Shown here: in pieces, positions 4,832-5,011 of the stretch
Layout: every line of letters starts with the position of its first letter
Position numbering within the stretch: position 1 is the stretch's first letter
From: an uncultured Eubacteriales bacterium
GTDB lineage: Bacteria; Bacillota; Clostridia; Lachnospirales; Lachnospiraceae
DNA: 5,011 nt
Reading direction: 5' to 3'
NCBI GenBank assembly: GCA_902772745.1
Contig: CACYBV010000296.1
Span: forward strand, 1 to 5,011
Program-made: the position numbers and the translations under genes
The notes under the pieces: model-generated
The model's input: only the letters and a program-made list of their open reading frames with translations
Told to the model about the DNA's origin: nothing
Databases searched by the model: none

Positions 4832-5011
4832 ATGAGAAAAGTAATGATTCCTCTGGCGCTGCTTATGATGATTCTGATGCTTGCTTCCTGCGCCGGAACA
4901 AAGACTGCGGGGGAAACCGCTGCTTCGGAGAGCGTGGAGACAGCGGCCGCTGCCGGAACGGAAACCGAAAAACATCCGGACTTCATGGAAACAATCGCAA
5001 ACTGGTATGAA
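4832..5011 (+). CDS. Putative lipoprotein, N-terminal part (3' end outside window)
   Basis: The frame starting at ATG 4832 stays open for 60 codons to the end of the window. It encodes MRKVMIPLALLMMILMLASC: a short basic n-region (R2, K3), a hydrophobic core at about 4-16, and the lipobox L17-A18-S19-C20. This predicts a signal peptidase II substrate, with C20 lipidated and the mature protein anchored to the outer face of the cytoplasmic membrane. Mature residues 21-48 (GTKTAGETAASESVETAAAAGTETEK) are a low-complexity linker rich in A, T, E, S and G, as in many Gram-positive lipoproteins. A possible folded domain begins near HPDFMETIANWYE, too short to assign a family. The gene starts 56 nt after tsaD with no strong terminator between, so it could be a read-through gene or have its own promoter. 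Function unknown. Confidence 0.82.
   Translation, partial: MRKVMIPLALLMMILMLASCAGTKTAGETAASESVETAAAAGTETEKHPDFMETIANWYE

Overview
The window reads as part of a chromosomal housekeeping operon from a Gram-positive bacterium of the class Clostridia. The closest feel is Lachnospiraceae with a fairly high G+C content. That placement rests on remembered family sequence style (the release factor 2 C-terminus, the YcxB-like gene, the RNase Z variant with an EGMYG motif) and on strong purine-rich ribosome binding sites. It is an inference, not a database result. All eight genes lie on the + strand and are closely spaced.

Layout: (1) the C-terminal half of peptide chain release factor 2 (prfB, 1-495, cut by the window start); (2) a small two-helix membrane protein with a YcxB-like tail (505-987); (3) tsaE (992-1456); (4) tsaB (1469-2182); (5) rimI (2179-2679), overlapping tsaB by ATGA; (6) a 101-nt spacer with stem-loops (2680-2780); (7) a ribonuclease Z-like metallo-beta-lactamase-fold protein (2781-3701); (8) tsaD (3753-4775); (9) the start of a lipoprotein gene (4832 to the window end).

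The theme is translation and tRNA maturation. TsaE, TsaB and TsaD are the three proteins that, with the product of tsaC (not in this window), make the threonylcarbamoyl group of t6A at position 37 of ANN-decoding tRNAs. RimI acetylates the N-terminus of ribosomal protein S18 in model bacteria. RNase Z trims tRNA 3' ends. RF2 terminates at UGA and UAA. The YcxB-like protein and the lipoprotein have no evident link to this theme.

I found no mobile element, CRISPR array, RNA gene or clearly new system. The points most worth a second look are the altered HEAT motif of the RNase Z-like protein, the imperfect 11-bp hairpin between rimI and that gene, and the placement of the RNase Z-like gene inside the t6A cluster.
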